Source: UBA12088 sp041920275
GTDB taxonomy: Bacteria > Patescibacteriota > Minisyncoccia > Phycocordibacterales > UBA12088
Assembly (NCBI GenBank): GCA_041920275.1
Contig: JAYRSE010000009.1
Location: 1-58,187, forward strand
Length of the DNA: 58,187 bases
Direction: 5' to 3'
Position numbers and translations under genes: made by a program. Below, piece by piece: positions 50,093 through 58,187 of the stretch; position 1 is the stretch's first letter, and the number at the start of each line of letters is the position of its first letter. The notes beneath the pieces are model-generated. The model made no database searches. It was given only the letters and a program-made list of their open reading frames with translations, and was not told where the DNA came from.

Positions 50093-51391
50093 TCACACCA
50101 CGTTTTGCGCAGAAAGAATACGGCGAGTTTCTTCTTTGTAACGCTCGACATCAGGCTGATCGAATGCGGAAACTTCGAAAAGACGAGCAAGGTACATTAC
50201 TATGCCCATATGCAACGCCATGCATGCACCAAGTTCACGCGCTGAAATGTCGTCGAGTGTGATGGAGACGAACGGAAGGTGCTCGGTACGGTACGAAGCG
50301 AGTACGCCTTCGTATATCGCACGGACCACCGTTCCGGCATCCTTCCCCCGCAGTGATTCGTGAACGAACGGGGTATCGGGGGTCAGGGTGCCGAAGGAGG
50401 TCCACAGGGATGGTGCGGCAATAAACGTGGTGGATCGATTTCGTGGCCCTCCGAACACCAGCTGTCCGAGTGAGTGCAGGTCGGTAGAACCGATCGCGAC
50501 GACAGGCGTTATGCCGACCGGAGTGCCGAACCGATCGTGCTTGCCGATGGATTCACTCAGTAGTTGTCGATACCACTTTCCGAAAAATTCAAGTTCGGGG
50601 TGCCAGACGAACAGGTCATGTATGGAGGAACCGAGTCGATACCTCTCGTACATGTGGCGCGCAATATCCGACGCGTGGTCTTCGGTCGTTGCGGACAAAA
50701 CGTGTTGCATGGTCGCACAGGCACCCTCACAGAAAAGGTCGATATCGATACCGAGCAACGAAAGCGGCACGAGGCCAACCGACGTGAATACCGAGTACCG
50801 TCCGCCGATCGTTGAGGGCATCGGGCAGTGGCATATACCCGCCGCGCGCGCCTGAGACGCAATAGGTGCATCGGTGTCCGAGATAATGATCGTGCGAGCG
50901 TTCGCCGCGTCTCCGAACCGTTCACGCAATGCAGTATATGCAATGTTCGCATTGACGAGCGTCTCCATGGTCGAACCGGACTTGCTCACTATAACAAGCA
51001 CCAACTCGTCGGGACCACTTGCTTGTTGAACCACGTCACGCATCTCCGTGTGCGCACACGGATCGATCGTGCTCAGTACCTGCAACGTGGGACCCGGAGT
51101 TGTTCGATGCGGTCGAAGCGCCTCATACACCGCACGTGTACCAAGATCAGAGCCCCCGATGCCCACCAATAGCACGGTGCGCAACTCCGTCGAAACGAAA
51201 GGTGCAACGAGTTCCCGAATACGTATGCGGGTTGCTCGATCACAGGGAGCGAAAAGTGCGGATTCAGGTGTTCGATACTCATGATCGTCCAAAGCGGCAC
51301 GTAACTGCGAACGATACGCCTCCAAGGTGGGTGAACCGGTATGTTCACCTGCCGCATCGGTGCTAGAGGTATGTTGCAGGTCTATGCGCAT
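50093..51391 (-). CDS. pgi: Glucose-6-phosphate isomerase
   Basis: 432 aa SIS-fold enzyme interconverting glucose-6-P and fructose-6-P. Motifs: LLVGIGGSDLGTRAVYEAL, VIVSKSGSTMETL, STIGGRYSVFTSVGLVPLSLLGID with the substrate-binding region, the catalytic-type Glu in LLSESIGKHD, and SARELGACMALHMG at the C-terminus. Its start overlaps the LOG gene by 10 bases. Confidence 0.94.
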   Translation of the reverse strand: MRIDLQHTSSTDAAGEHTGSPTLEAYRSQLRAALDDHEYRTPESALFAPCDRATRIRIRELVAPFVSTELRTVLLVGIGGSDLGTRAVYEALRPHRTTPGPTLQVLSTIDPCAHTEMRDVVQQASGPDELVLVIVSKSGSTMETLVNANIAYTALRERFGDAANARTIIISDTDAPIASQARAAGICHCPMPSTIGGRYSVFTSVGLVPLSLLGIDIDLFCEGACATMQHVLSATTEDHASDIARHMYERYRLGSSIHDLFVWHPELEFFGKWYRQLLSESIGKHDRFGTPVGITPVVAIGSTDLHSLGQLVFGGPRNRSTTFIAAPSLWTSFGTLTPDTPFVHESLRGKDAGTVVRAIYEGVLASYRTEHLPFVSITLDDISARELGACMALHMGIVMYLARLFEVSAFDQPDVERYKEETRRILSAQNVV

Positions 51392-52101
51392 GGTGGAGTT
51401 CCCGGGGCTGACGATGTGCCATCAAGTGCCCGAATATATGCGCATGCTTCCTCAGCAGAGTCGACGACGTGGAGCAGGCGCACGTCTCCCTCCCCGATCG
51501 CGTGGAACTCCCTATGGAGGGTGTTCTCGAACCACGCGATGAGTGGTTGCCAGTACGACTCGCCGACAAGAACGATCGGAACGTCAACGATCTTTTTGGT
51601 TTGTACCAGCGTCAAGATCTCGAAGAACTCGTCAAGCGTACCGAAACCGCCCGGAAAATAGATGTACACTTCACTGGCGAACGACAGCATGACCTTGCGG
51701 ATGAAAAAGAAATTGAAGGTCTCAGCGTCGGTGATGTAACTGTTCAATCGTTGCTCGTGCGGAAGTTTGATGTTGAGACCTATCGCATCACCTCCCGCTT
51801 CGTACGCTCCCTTGTTCGCAGCACCCATGATACCTCCTCCTCCTCCGGTGATGACCGCAAAACCGTCTTTCGCGAGGAGGAAACCGAGTCGGCGCGACTC
51901 CTCGTACCAGCGCTCACCCGGCAACGCGCGTGCGGAACCAAAGATCGTTGCTGCGAGACGGTACTTGCGCAAGAGTTCGAACCCGGATACGAACTCCGCC
52001 ATGATGCGAAAAATGCGCCACGACGTTGCGGCGACGTTCTCGTCACCTTGCTGAAAGAGCTCATGCTCGATCGACGGGCGTTTCGCACGTATCGCTTCCA
52101 T
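51382..52101 (-). CDS. LOG-family protein (TIGR00730 type)
   Basis: 239 aa Rossmann-like protein. Family motifs GSARALPGERWYEESRRLG, GGGGGIMGAANKGAYEAGG and the active-site PGGFGTLDEFFE. Members hydrolyse nucleoside 5'-monophosphates to base and ribose-5-phosphate (cytokinin-activating LOG reaction). Coupling to pgi suggests a link to sugar-phosphate metabolism (inference). Start at 52101 from the -10 ending 6 bases upstream. Confidence 0.9.
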   Translation of the reverse strand: MEAIRAKRPSIEHELFQQGDENVAATSWRIFRIMAEFVSGFELLRKYRLAATIFGSARALPGERWYEESRRLGFLLAKDGFAVITGGGGGIMGAANKGAYEAGGDAIGLNIKLPHEQRLNSYITDAETFNFFFIRKVMLSFASEVYIYFPGGFGTLDEFFEILTLVQTKKIVDVPIVLVGESYWQPLIAWFENTLHREFHAIGEGDVRLLHVVDSAEEACAYIRALDGTSSAPGTPPCA

Positions 52102-52107
52102 GTGAAC

Positions 52108-52113
52108 AGTATA
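52108..52113 (-). promoter_or_regulatory. Extended -10 of LOG-pgi, leaderless
   Basis: TGTTATACT on the minus strand; the hexamer ends 6 bases before the ATG at 52101. Confidence 0.75.
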
Positions 52114-52154
52114 ACACAACTCACGAAATCGAAAGCGTTTCGACCTGTGGATGC

Positions 52155-52622
52155 TCACTTGAGCTCGACGTGTGGCGTATTTCCCGCAGCCTCCCACGAT
52201 TGTATTCCTCCCGTGAGATCAACGACATTCACGAAACCGAGTTCTCGCATTCGATTCGCTGCCAACGCACTCCTTCTTCCGGAACGGCAGTAGACCACAT
52301 GGACGAGCGTTGGGTCGAGGGTCCGCAATACCGCTTCGTCGAAATCGTGGGCAGTATAGTCGATATGGCGCGCTCCATCGATGTGACCTCGCACATACTC
52401 ATCGCGGGTCCGCACGTCGAGCAGTATCGCACCGCGCGAAAGAGCGTGCTCAAGCTCTGCCACAGTGATCGATCGAACATTACTCATGGTCGAGTGCAAG
52501 GAATTCGAGTACAAACGTGCATGGATCGCTGCCGCGGTAGGTGCTCGCAGTGCGGACACGGTATAGACACCGGATCCGAGACCCAGGAGCACGAATAGGA
52601 CGATGCATACTTTCGGTATCAT
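52155..52622 (-). CDS. Membrane-anchored rhodanese-like protein
   Basis: 155 aa. N-terminal TM (KVCIVLFVLLGLGSGVYTVS) then one rhodanese domain with ILLDVRTRDEYVRGHIDGA and active-site loop YCRSGRRS, catalytic Cys intact. The sulfur-transfer domain should be outside the membrane. Overlaps the exonuclease gene by ATGA and is the last gene of a four-gene operon. Confidence 0.9.
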   Translation of the reverse strand: MIPKVCIVLFVLLGLGSGVYTVSALRAPTAAAIHARLYSNSLHSTMSNVRSITVAELEHALSRGAILLDVRTRDEYVRGHIDGARHIDYTAHDFDEAVLRTLDPTLVHVVYCRSGRRSALAANRMRELGFVNVVDLTGGIQSWEAAGNTPHVELK

Positions 52623-53215
52623 GTGGTGTCATAGGATGGTATCGGGTACCGAGCAAACTCTGGAATGCGAGAGCTTCCGTACAGCAGCCGTGAGATCACT
52701 TCAGCGTGGCAAAGAGCACCCATGAGCGCGTTGTGCGGCTCCGGCTCATCCGGTATCCCGACATACGCAAGTATTTTGTCCAGATCAAGGGCACTGTGGC
52801 GTTTTTCGACCGGCACTTGCCTGCCGTGTAACACGTGATGCATGTACGCGAGCGTGTGTGTGTCGATGGTTCGGTGCGCGAACGGATACTCGTACCCCGC
52901 CCTTTCACAAGCGGCCTTGATGAAATCACGATCGAACGATACGTTCTGACCTGCAAGCGTACGCTCCTCCACCGCCTCAGCCCAGGAGAGAAACTGCGCA
53001 ACCGCCTGTGTCTCGGTCAATTTTACCGGGTCAAGCGCCTCTTCCTTGGTAAAACCGCACACGGTCAAGGCCTCCTTGTCGAGGTGCGCCCCCTCCCATG
53101 CCCTACACTCAACGTAGAAGCGTTTCGATGGATCTTCAAAATCGAGTGCACCGATGGAAAGGATCGAGTGCTTCTCGTGGTTGGTTCCCGTCGCTTCTAT
53201 GTCGAGTACGATCAT
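52619..53215 (-). CDS. DnaQ-like 3'-5' exonuclease family protein
   Basis: 198 aa. ExoI VLDIEATGTNHEKHSI with the first Asp-Glu, ExoII NVSFDRDF, and an ExoIII-like HNALMGALCHAEV in which the usual Asp of HxAxxDA is Gly. The other three acidic positions are present. Similar sequences with NGA in this place occur in small exonuclease-like proteins, so activity may use another ligand or be lost. Overlaps both neighbours by ATGA. Confidence 0.85.
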   Translation of the reverse strand: MIVLDIEATGTNHEKHSILSIGALDFEDPSKRFYVECRAWEGAHLDKEALTVCGFTKEEALDPVKLTETQAVAQFLSWAEAVEERTLAGQNVSFDRDFIKAACERAGYEYPFAHRTIDTHTLAYMHHVLHGRQVPVEKRHSALDLDKILAYVGIPDEPEPHNALMGALCHAEVISRLLYGSSRIPEFARYPIPSYDTT

Positions 53216-54261
53216 GTCTTGCAGAATGGTTGCGCATTGGCGATAGCGTTCGTGAGCGAATGCAGTGCAAAATGATGCGTGGGGGCGTGTTCAATATCGG
53301 GCAAAACGGAGATCCGCACGTTCTTGCCCACGGAAGTGGCGAATTGCGCATACGCTTCGCCTTTCGTGAGTGTATCATGGGTACCGTAGAAAAGCTCGAC
53401 CGGCATGGTGATATCCGCAACCTGTTGCATGCAATCGTATCGTTTCAGGTCTTCAAGAAAGGAGAGATCCTGCATGTATACTTCATCGGTACGTGGGTGC
53501 AGCACCGGCCGCACGCCCTGCGCACGCCATGACGCAAGCATGTCCGGTTCGTGTTCTGAGTAACATTGTTCGAGGTCCGCGCCTGAAAGTGTGGGAGCGA
53601 AAAGCACCATCCGCTCCACCTCATGCGGGTGATCGGCCGCGTACCGCAGGGCGACGGTCCCACCCACCGAATGTCCGGCAAGAACAAGGGGTGTAGACGA
53701 CCATGGTTGTCTGCGGATCCATGCCGTGGTGTCCGCAAGATCTTCAAGGAATCGTGTTGCGGTAAACGATGGGTATGCCCCACCCGATTCTCCGAGACCG
53801 TCGTACGCGTCGAACCGCACGACCGTGTAGCCGCGGGCACGCAAACCTTCGGCGATCGCCGTGGTCACCAATGACTCTTTGGTACCGCTCGCCGAATGCA
53901 GTAGCACCGCGACGAGTGGGTTCGGCACAAGAGAATGTTCGAGTATCGCGGAAAGCGTGTGACCGTTACGCACCGGGATTCGCAGGAGTTCGAACGTGTG
54001 CGTCCTGAGGTCGAAAAAATCGAGTAAACGCTCTTCAAGCACGGCGAACGGTGCGGCGAGCTTGGGATACTTGACATGTGCGAGTGCGATAAAGCTGCGT
54101 AACCTGGGAGAATTGAATGATAAGAGCGAGAGACCTACGATACACAGCACGAAACCCGGCATGAGCGGCAGCGCAAACCCGAGCAATCCGGTACCGATCG
54201 CTGCATAACCAACCACCCGCGCACGACGACGTTTCTTTTTGAATAGTGGGTGAAGAGCCAT
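53212..54261 (-). CDS. PGPGW/DUF454-like membrane domain fused to alpha/beta hydrolase
   Basis: 349 aa. The first ~65 residues (RARVVGYAAIGTGLLGFALP, MPGFVLCIVGLSLLSF) form a two-helix membrane hairpin like PGPGW/DUF454 proteins. The rest is an alpha/beta hydrolase: nucleophile Ser in LAGHSVGGT, acid Asp in YGTHDTLT and His in DIEHAPTHH. Substrate unknown; relatives are lipases/esterases and dienelactone-hydrolase-like. The hairpin would hold the enzyme at the inner membrane face. Second gene of a four-gene operon. Confidence 0.82.
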   Translation of the reverse strand: MALHPLFKKKRRRARVVGYAAIGTGLLGFALPLMPGFVLCIVGLSLLSFNSPRLRSFIALAHVKYPKLAAPFAVLEERLLDFFDLRTHTFELLRIPVRNGHTLSAILEHSLVPNPLVAVLLHSASGTKESLVTTAIAEGLRARGYTVVRFDAYDGLGESGGAYPSFTATRFLEDLADTTAWIRRQPWSSTPLVLAGHSVGGTVALRYAADHPHEVERMVLFAPTLSGADLEQCYSEHEPDMLASWRAQGVRPVLHPRTDEVYMQDLSFLEDLKRYDCMQQVADITMPVELFYGTHDTLTKGEAYAQFATSVGKNVRISVLPDIEHAPTHHFALHSLTNAIANAQPFCKT

Positions 54262-54279
54262 ATTGATCGTCTACTCGTA

Positions 54280-54693
54280 TCAGATCCCCTTACAGTTGGC
54301 GGCAGGTCGGTACCCTGCTCGTTCCGCCTCATCCTTGCTTGCGAACCAGATTTTATTCTCATCCTTGATCCGTTTCGCACCGGAACACCATGGCAGATGA
54401 TATACTGAGCCACTTTTCGATGCCACATACATGCCCGCGTGCGTTTGGACGGCCGTCTCGGCAACGACTTTCTCATTCGACGACACATCGGTGGGGAGGA
54501 CCGAATCACTTGAAGTTTGTGCGGCGGTTGTGACCGCAGGATCGCGCATCACCAGTGCGACCGGCGGAGTCCTGCTCTCAAATGCAGACAGTCGTCCGAG
54601 TCCGAACGAGATAACGGCCAGAAGACCGAGCGTTGCCGCAAGGAGCAGCTCCCTGCCCTTGCGCGAGCGAAAAAAACCTGCTATCATTTCCAT
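54280..54693 (-). CDS. Membrane-anchored protein with Ada-like Cys domain
   Basis: 137 aa. N-terminal TM (ELLLAATLGLLAVISFGLG), a Ser/Thr/Val linker, and a ~45-residue C-terminal domain GMYVASKSGSVYHLPWCSGA ... ENKIWFASKDEAERAGYRPA-NCKG that resembles the Ada metal-binding domain found on secreted nucleases in Firmicutes; only two of the four Cys are present. The ATG at 54693 is 6 bases after a TATACT. First gene of a four-gene operon with the hydrolase, exonuclease and rhodanese. Confidence 0.75.
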   Translation of the reverse strand: MEMIAGFFRSRKGRELLLAATLGLLAVISFGLGRLSAFESRTPPVALVMRDPAVTTAAQTSSDSVLPTDVSSNEKVVAETAVQTHAGMYVASKSGSVYHLPWCSGAKRIKDENKIWFASKDEAERAGYRPAANCKGI

Positions 54694-54699
54694 ATACAC

Positions 54700-54705
54700 A
54701 GTATA
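54700..54705 (-). promoter_or_regulatory. -10 of four-gene operon, leaderless
   Basis: TATACT on the minus strand ending 6 bases before the ATG at 54693. Confidence 0.75.
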
Positions 54706-54742
54706 ACGCGCATGCGCCGATGCGTACATCGTTACTAAACAC

Positions 54743-54748
54743 TATTTT
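54743..54748 (+). promoter_or_regulatory. Possible -10 of bL27 gene
   Basis: TATTTT ending 6 bases before the ATG at 54755; no -35 stands out. Confidence 0.4.
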
Positions 54749-54754
54749 TAGCAT

Positions 54755-55030
54755 ATGGCACACAGAAAAGCCGGAGGAACAGTGAAGAACCTGCGTGATT
54801 CGAACGCACAGTATTTGGGCACCAAATTGTATGCCGGACAGACCGCCAAAGCGGGTAGTGTGATCGTGCGTCAGCGTGGCACGAAGATCCTTGCCGGAAA
54901 GAATGTCGGCACCGGCAAAGACCACACGCTCTTTGCGCTCGTTCCGGGAGTTGTTTCATTCCGCGAAGTACGCAAGCAAAAGTTCGACGGTACCACGACC
55001 CGTCGCAAGATGGTCGATGTGTCTGCTTGA
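54755..55030 (+). CDS. rpmA: Large-subunit ribosomal protein bL27
   Basis: 91 aa. MAHRKAGGTVKNLRDSNAQY is the family start whose tail reaches the peptidyl-transferase centre; GSVIVRQRGTKILAGKNVG-GKDHTLFALVPG is the conserved body. No N-terminal Firmicute-type cleavable extension. Single-gene unit. It ends at a strong hairpin shared with bL9. Confidence 0.96.
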   Translation: MAHRKAGGTVKNLRDSNAQYLGTKLYAGQTAKAGSVIVRQRGTKILAGKNVGTGKDHTLFALVPGVVSFREVRKQKFDGTTTRRKMVDVSA

Positions 55031-55055
55031 TCCTTCCATCTTCTTCTTTCAGTGA

Positions 55056-55092
55056 GTTACATAAAAACGCCCCTAAGGCGTTTTTATGTAAC
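55056..55092. terminator. Bidirectional terminator between bL27 and bL9 genes
   Basis: 16-bp perfect stem, GTTACATAAAAACGCC and its complement, loop CCTAA. The stem itself holds A5 and T5 runs, so it suits both directions. Confidence 0.85.
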
Positions 55093-55110
55093 CGTTCGAG
55101 ATTGAAACCC

Positions 55111-55554
55111 CTACGCGGCAACTACCTCGACCGAAACCGTCGCCTTTCGACCGAAAAGATCCACTTTGATCGGATACTGTCCGAGGGTGTTCAACGAGTT
55201 CTCAAGCGCTACCGAGTCTTTTGGAAGGGTGATATTGTACTCATCGTTCATTGCGCGAATAATGTCCTCGACGTGGATCTTCTTGTAAAGATGTCCCCGA
55301 TCGTCGGCCTTGGCGGAAACAGTAAGTGTTGCGCCGTCCAAGGTTTTGAGCTTTTCCAGTAGATCGCTCTTGCGCGCATCTTCCGCGACCCGCGCCATTT
55401 CACGGCGTTGAGCAAGCTCGGCTTCTTTCACCGGCGTCGCCACTTCGGCAAGCTTCTGCGGAAACAGAAAGTTGGTCGCATAGCCGCTCGATACGTCTAC
55501 CACATCATACTTGTGACCAACCTTCGGAACATTGCGCAAGAGTATGACTTTCAT
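55111..55554 (-). CDS. rplI: Large-subunit ribosomal protein bL9
   Basis: 147 aa. N-terminal domain MKVILLRNVPKVGHKYDVVD with SGYATNFLFPQKLA; long connecting helix (EAELAQRREMARVAEDARKS); C-terminal domain with KIHVEDI. Full length. bL9 is missing in part of the CPR lineages, so its presence is a useful marker. Transcribed toward bL27. Confidence 0.95.
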   Translation of the reverse strand: MKVILLRNVPKVGHKYDVVDVSSGYATNFLFPQKLAEVATPVKEAELAQRREMARVAEDARKSDLLEKLKTLDGATLTVSAKADDRGHLYKKIHVEDIIRAMNDEYNITLPKDSVALENSLNTLGQYPIKVDLFGRKATVSVEVVAA

Positions 55555-55863
55555 GATTGTATGAGGTTACAACACGCATACTACGCTAAAAAAACGCTGT
55601 GTACAAGTTCCATCCATGACAGTGGGAGATGTTAAGGATCGATCCTCATTGCAAACACTGCCTGATGTTAATCATACTACGAGACATCAAAGACAATGCC
55701 TCGTAATGCGCTATATCTCGCGTGTCCCCGCTACCAAACTGAGTGCTGTTCTAATCAAAAAATGTTAAGTGTTTTGTGACCACATGACGCTATCACATAA
55801 CGACACCGCCGGCATCAACTTCGAGTGTCTCTACTCCGCATACTCCAATGAAGCATCCGCGCC
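55555..55863. other. Intergenic stretch without recognisable feature
   Basis: 309 bases, AT-richer than the neighbourhood, between the bL9 start and the stop of the fibre protein. A TAGTAT may serve as -10 for bL9. I see no gene, tRNA or clear hairpin. Confidence 0.5.
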
Positions 55864-58187
55864 TTACTCAGCAGTGGTTGTTTCAACTGACGGGATAGGT
55901 TGCGTCTCTGGTTCACTCGCTCCCTCAGTCACACCACTTGTCTCGCCTTCCACTCCAAAAGCGTCCACTCCTGTCACCTCTTCGCTCACGATTGTGGCGT
56001 CAGGTTCACTTGTCGTTTCCACCACATCAACTTGTTCTTCCCGTGGAGTATTGTGTGACGCTGGAGAGGTGGCACCGGCATCGCTTGTTGCCGGCTCATC
56101 ACTCGGTCCTGTTGTAGGTACCTGGGTATTCTTACCTTCGAGAAGGGTTTTGAGCTCATCCTCGGTGACGCAGGTGGCACCGACACAGAGCTTGTCTGTC
56201 TGGACTTCCGGTGCCGCAATGATGTTCGCTACCGCAAAGTAACCACTGCGGAGGGTCACGCCCAGTGCGGAAAGCGCTCGCTTGATCATTGCCACAAAAC
56301 CGGTATCACCCTCGGGATCTGCAACTTGCAGCTCATCGAGCGAAAGCCCGAGCAATCCTTCAATGGCAACGACCTTTTCGGTAAGTTCTTGCATGCCCGC
56401 GAGCGTGAGGGTGTTGAGTTTGTAGAGGTCGACACCCTTTCCGTCCACAGAAAGCACTTCAATGGGCGCTTCCTCCGCAATGAGTCCGAGACGTAGCGGA
56501 TCGCTCTCTTCATCACCATTGTAGTGATACTTGGCGATCTTGAGCGTGCGGATCGACGCAAGAGCATTCGTGCGTTCTTCTGTCGTAAGGTACTCGATAT
56601 CTTTCTTGGCACCGCCGGTCGAAAGGTTAATGAACCCTTGTGCACCCACCTCGCCATCAACGGTAAGCTTGCGTGTCGGCGTCGTGGTGCCCATGCCGAT
56701 GTATCCGGTCTCATGATCGACAAACATCTGATCATCTCCGAAGTAGTACTGCGGATCAATGAACACGAGAATGCTCGAAGTTGCTCCGTTAGTCGTACCG
56801 GTGAACGATTCGAGTGCAATACCGACCGTATACCCCGAACTGGTAGCGCGTGCACCAACCCCGTTCAAGAGATGTGACGGTGCTATGCGATCGCCCACCT
56901 CAATGGCACCATTCTCGTTCGACACGACCACCGGGACACGTCCTGAGAGTGCGATACCCACCTTATGCTCACCCGCAAGTTCGTCAGCGCCCACGAACCC
57001 ACCCAAGAGTACGCCGGGCTCCGTGGAAACAACGCCGAGGAGTTTGGGGGTTACGGAGCCGGCATGTTCGTAGCGCAAAACGAATGTCGGATACTCGGGG
57101 TCGAGCATGACGATCTCACCCGGCGCAAGCGTTTCGTCCTTGCTCGGATAGAGCTCCGCAAGGTCGAGGCCGGTGACGGAATTTCCTTCGGCGTATAGGT
57201 AGCCGGGTGTTCGAGCAACCCGCGAGCAATCATTGCCGCCGCCGTTATCGACACATACGATGCCGTTACCAACAATGAGCGAGTGATTGGGAATGTTTGC
57301 GGAACCGAGTATCGCGGAGGTGGAGGTTCCAACACTTACGACACCTCGTGCGGTCACGGTCAAAAGCTCCAGGTTTGTGCTGCTGGCGACCATGAATGTC
57401 GGTGTGGTGCTTCCCGAGATACCGACAACGGCAAGCTGTGCGTACGGCGTGCTCGTACCGATCCCGATCGCACCGGAACTGGTGATGACGGTCTTTGCCG
57501 AACCGGCCACTCGTAAGTCGAGGAAGTTCCCGGTAAAGGATCCTCCGGAATTTCCGAAGTCCATGAGGAGACCGGTTCCGGTAAAGGTGGATGATGCGTG
57601 TAGGAGCTTTGCAAGCGAGGACGAGGTGATATTTGCGGAATATCCGCGAATGGCATTTCCTTGGGTCGATCCCTGGGTCTCGCCATAGAGACCTGCGGGC
57701 TCATACACACCGCCCGCAAAGCCGCGCGTGATACCTCGCACACCGATCGTGTGGGCGAAGCCGGAGATGGCCGTATTTTCTCCATACGAGTTCACCCCAC
57801 GATCAACCTGCACCTCGAGGCCGCGCACCGTGTTTCCGTAGGTTGAATTGTCCTCCACACGCAGGAAATTGCCCACGAGCGTACTCGTCGCGGTGGGATT
57901 AAGTACGAGATACGTGTTATGTCCATACTGTTTCGCACTCGGGGTACCGTTCGTAAACTCGAGGAACATGTCCGTCCCCGCCGCTCCGGCCGAAGTGATC
58001 GAACGACGATCGATCGAAAGCTGCGCAAGCGGCGACGTGGTACCCAGACCGACATTGCCGTTCGACTTCAGAATGACGAGGTCGTCGGTGTTCACCGAGA
58101 AGTTCCCCGTCATCGCGAAGTTGGTGGACGCACCGTCGAAGGCGACGTCGGTGTCCGCGATACTGAGGTTCGTGGTGTTGAGGTCGA
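55864..58187 (-). CDS. S74-type surface fibre protein, N-terminus outside window
   Basis: The frame is open to the window edge; ~774 residues visible. Repeats of the type VGLGTTSPLAQLSI, IGIGTSTPYAQLAV and IGMGTTTPTRKLTV alternate with beta-rich segments, as in fibres. An S74 intramolecular chaperone-like domain follows (GAKKDIEYLTTEERTNALAS, LGLIAEEAP, LYKLNTLTLAGMQELTEKV). In phage tail spikes and many CPR proteins this domain trimerises and may self-cleave. Unusually ~165 residues follow it: a coil, TDKLCVGATCVTEDELKTLL, and a Thr/Glu/Ser/Pro-rich tail. Probably a trimeric surface adhesin. Confidence 0.85.
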   Translation of the reverse strand, partial: DLNTTNLSIADTDVAFDGASTNFAMTGNFSVNTDDLVILKSNGNVGLGTTSPLAQLSIDRRSITSAGAAGTDMFLEFTNGTPSAKQYGHNTYLVLNPTATSTLVGNFLRVEDNSTYGNTVRGLEVQVDRGVNSYGENTAISGFAHTIGVRGITRGFAGGVYEPAGLYGETQGSTQGNAIRGYSANITSSSLAKLLHASSTFTGTGLLMDFGNSGGSFTGNFLDLRVAGSAKTVITSSGAIGIGTSTPYAQLAVVGISGSTTPTFMVASSTNLELLTVTARGVVSVGTSTSAILGSANIPNHSLIVGNGIVCVDNGGGNDCSRVARTPGYLYAEGNSVTGLDLAELYPSKDETLAPGEIVMLDPEYPTFVLRYEHAGSVTPKLLGVVSTEPGVLLGGFVGADELAGEHKVGIALSGRVPVVVSNENGAIEVGDRIAPSHLLNGVGARATSSGYTVGIALESFTGTTNGATSSILVFIDPQYYFGDDQMFVDHETGYIGMGTTTPTRKLTVDGEVGAQGFINLSTGGAKKDIEYLTTEERTNALASIRTLKIAKYHYNGDEESDPLRLGLIAEEAPIEVLSVDGKGVDLYKLNTLTLAGMQELTEKVVAIEGLLGLSLDELQVADPEGDTGFVAMIKRALSALGVTLRSGYFAVANIIAAPEVQTDKLCVGATCVTEDELKTLLEGKNTQVPTTGPSDEPATSDAGATSPASHNTPREEQVDVVETTSEPDATIVSEEVTGVDAFGVEGETSGVTEGASEPETQPIPSVETTTAE

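Overview
The window looks like part of a chromosome from a Candidatus Patescibacteria (CPR) bacterium, most likely of the Paceibacteria/Parcubacteria type. This is inferred from gene content, not from a database search. The signs are a NusB-Nudix fusion, pilin-like (VirB2/TrbC-type) membrane domains fused to murein hydrolases, an S74-type fibre protein with GIGTSTP-like repeats, ribosomal proteins bL32 and bL33 without zinc cysteines, a sortase next to a PYTG-anchored protein, and very tight ATGA gene overlaps. TGA is used as a normal stop codon. There is no rRNA operon, CRISPR array or recognisable transposase.

Layout: 1-3298 is a MacA/MacB-like ABC exporter (first gene cut by the window edge). 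3423-4022 is a helical-repeat protein. 4138-8734 is a copper operon: a CsoR repressor with a textbook operator between -35 and -10, a DUF305 protein, the P-type ATPase CopA, an HMA-DsbD_2 membrane protein and a cupredoxin. 8763-11585 holds a DUF2585 protein and gyrB. 11654-18055 is an envelope region: Ig-like anchored protein, sortase, sortase-substrate-like protein and small exported unknowns. 18087-24566 is information processing: dnaE, rnhB, bL32, nusB-nudix, rnc, then a lysozyme-like protein. 24637-25779 is a weakly coding stretch with small orphans and a probable decayed gene. 25780-32608 is wall synthesis and translation: DUF3467, an M23 coiled-coil hydrolase, gltX, murG, ftsW, mraY, tRNA-Trp, bL33.

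32640-38030 is the accessory region and the most unusual part. It has a 30-bp near-perfect hairpin, two paralogous two-gene modules (pilin-like membrane domain + Cys-rich stalk + a different murein hydrolase domain, each with a small anchored partner), tRNA-Tyr with several inverted and direct copies of its 3' end, a Nudix gene between those copies, and a perfect 46-bp palindrome. 38039-54729 is core again: clpB, an exported nucleosidase, topA, greA, the proS-mreB-mreC-mreD-PBP2 operon, LOG-pgi, and a four-gene operon ending in a rhodanese. 54755-55554 carries bL27 and bL9 converging on a strong terminator. The last gene (55864 to the right edge) is a large S74-type surface fibre protein.

A feature that runs through the window is a promoter whose -10 hexamer (TATACT or close) ends exactly 6 or 7 bases before the ATG. 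I found it at eleven genes, so many first-in-operon genes are probably made from leaderless mRNAs, while some internal genes or genes with leaders (for example rnc, the 140-aa gene ending at 16912) have good Shine-Dalgarno sequences.
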